Below, piece after piece: positions 63,938-64,000 of a stretch of 64,000 bases of DNA; position 1 is the stretch's first letter; each line of letters opens with the position of its first letter. The position numbers and the translations under genes were made by a program. The notes under the pieces are model-generated. The model had not been told where the DNA came from. It made no database searches and saw only the letters and a program-made list of their open reading frames with translations. The DNA comes from Aliiglaciecola sp. CAU 1673 (GTDB lineage: Bacteria > Pseudomonadota > Gammaproteobacteria > Enterobacterales > Alteromonadaceae). The stretch spans positions 1 through 64,000 of the forward strand of contig NZ_JARHUG010000008.1 in assembly GCF_029223185.1 (NCBI RefSeq). Reading direction: 5' to 3'.

Positions 63938-64000
63938 TAACGGCTCCCCAGAAAATCTTGTTCCAGACTCTTGGCTGGATAATGAAAGGGCACCGGTCCG
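63937..64000 (-). CDS. mlaF: phospholipid transport ATPase MlaF, C-terminal end
   Basis: Twenty residues ending [19 protein letters not shown] are visible before the stop. They match the C-terminal tail of MlaF (GPVPFRYPA in E. coli), and the stop overlaps the mlaE start. The rest, including the ATPase motifs, lies beyond the window. Confidence 0.88.
   Translation of the reverse strand, partial: GPVPFHYPAKSLEQDFLGSR

Overview
The window is a stretch of gammaproteobacterial chromosome, most likely from the order Alteromonadales (Alteromonadaceae-like). This rests on gene order and family content (for example lpdA-aceF-aceE-pdhR-ampE-ampD-nadC-pil-coaE-zapD-yacG, SapC, DUF3718, MsrPQ), not on a marker-gene comparison. 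Almost everything is housekeeping; 54 protein-coding genes (two cut by the window edges) and one RNA gene (rnpB) can be supported. Coding density is high and no broken gene was found.

Region by region: (1) 1-279, the 5' end of an IS1182-type insertion sequence abutting a terminator hairpin. (2) 308-2485, a lipoprotein prolyl oligopeptidase. (3) 2604-9440, pyruvate dehydrogenase genes lpdA, aceF, aceE and their repressor pdhR (minus strand) with two PdhR-type operators. (4) 9643-12536, ampE, ampD, a single-domain aspartic protease and nadC. (5) 12742-17190, a type IV pilus group pilA-pilC-pilD that lacks the usual pilB, then coaE, zapD, yacG. (6) 17332-21562, mutT, secA and a membrane-anchored M23 peptidase. 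(7) 21735-39494, a complete division and cell wall (dcw) cluster on the minus strand: mraZ-rsmH-ftsL-ftsI-murE-murF-mraY-murD-ftsW-murG-murC-ddlB-ftsQ-ftsA-ftsZ-lpxC. Its head has a sigma70-like promoter and MraZ operator repeats, and its end has a strong terminator. (8) 39753-46228, a more variable block between mraZ and rsmI: SapC-like protein, a cysteine-synthase-like PLP enzyme, msrPQ, a DUF3718 protein, rnpB, and a 485-residue protein that looks like a degenerate HD-GYP relative. (9) 46233-51572, rsmI, lpoA-yraN-diaA-dolP and sspAB. (10) 51685-58909, cytochrome bc1 (petABC), rplM-rpsI, zapE, zapG, degQ. (11) 58999-64000, degS, murA, ibaG and the mla lipid transport operon (mlaB, C, D, E and the end of mlaF).

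Much of the window serves the cell envelope: precursor synthesis (murA-G, mraY, ddlB), septal synthesis (ftsI, ftsW, lpoA), recycling (ampD, ampE), LPS (lpxC), outer membrane asymmetry (mla), periplasmic quality control (degQ, degS, dolP, msrPQ) and export (secA).

No clearly new multi-gene system was found. The best second-look items are a widely spaced palindromic repeat present twice (4146-4203 and 17206-17311), a nested inverted-repeat element upstream of petABC (54311-54416), a second large inverted repeat at 43595-43657, the absence of pilB, and the HD-GYP-like protein at 44771-46228 whose HD pair reads QD.
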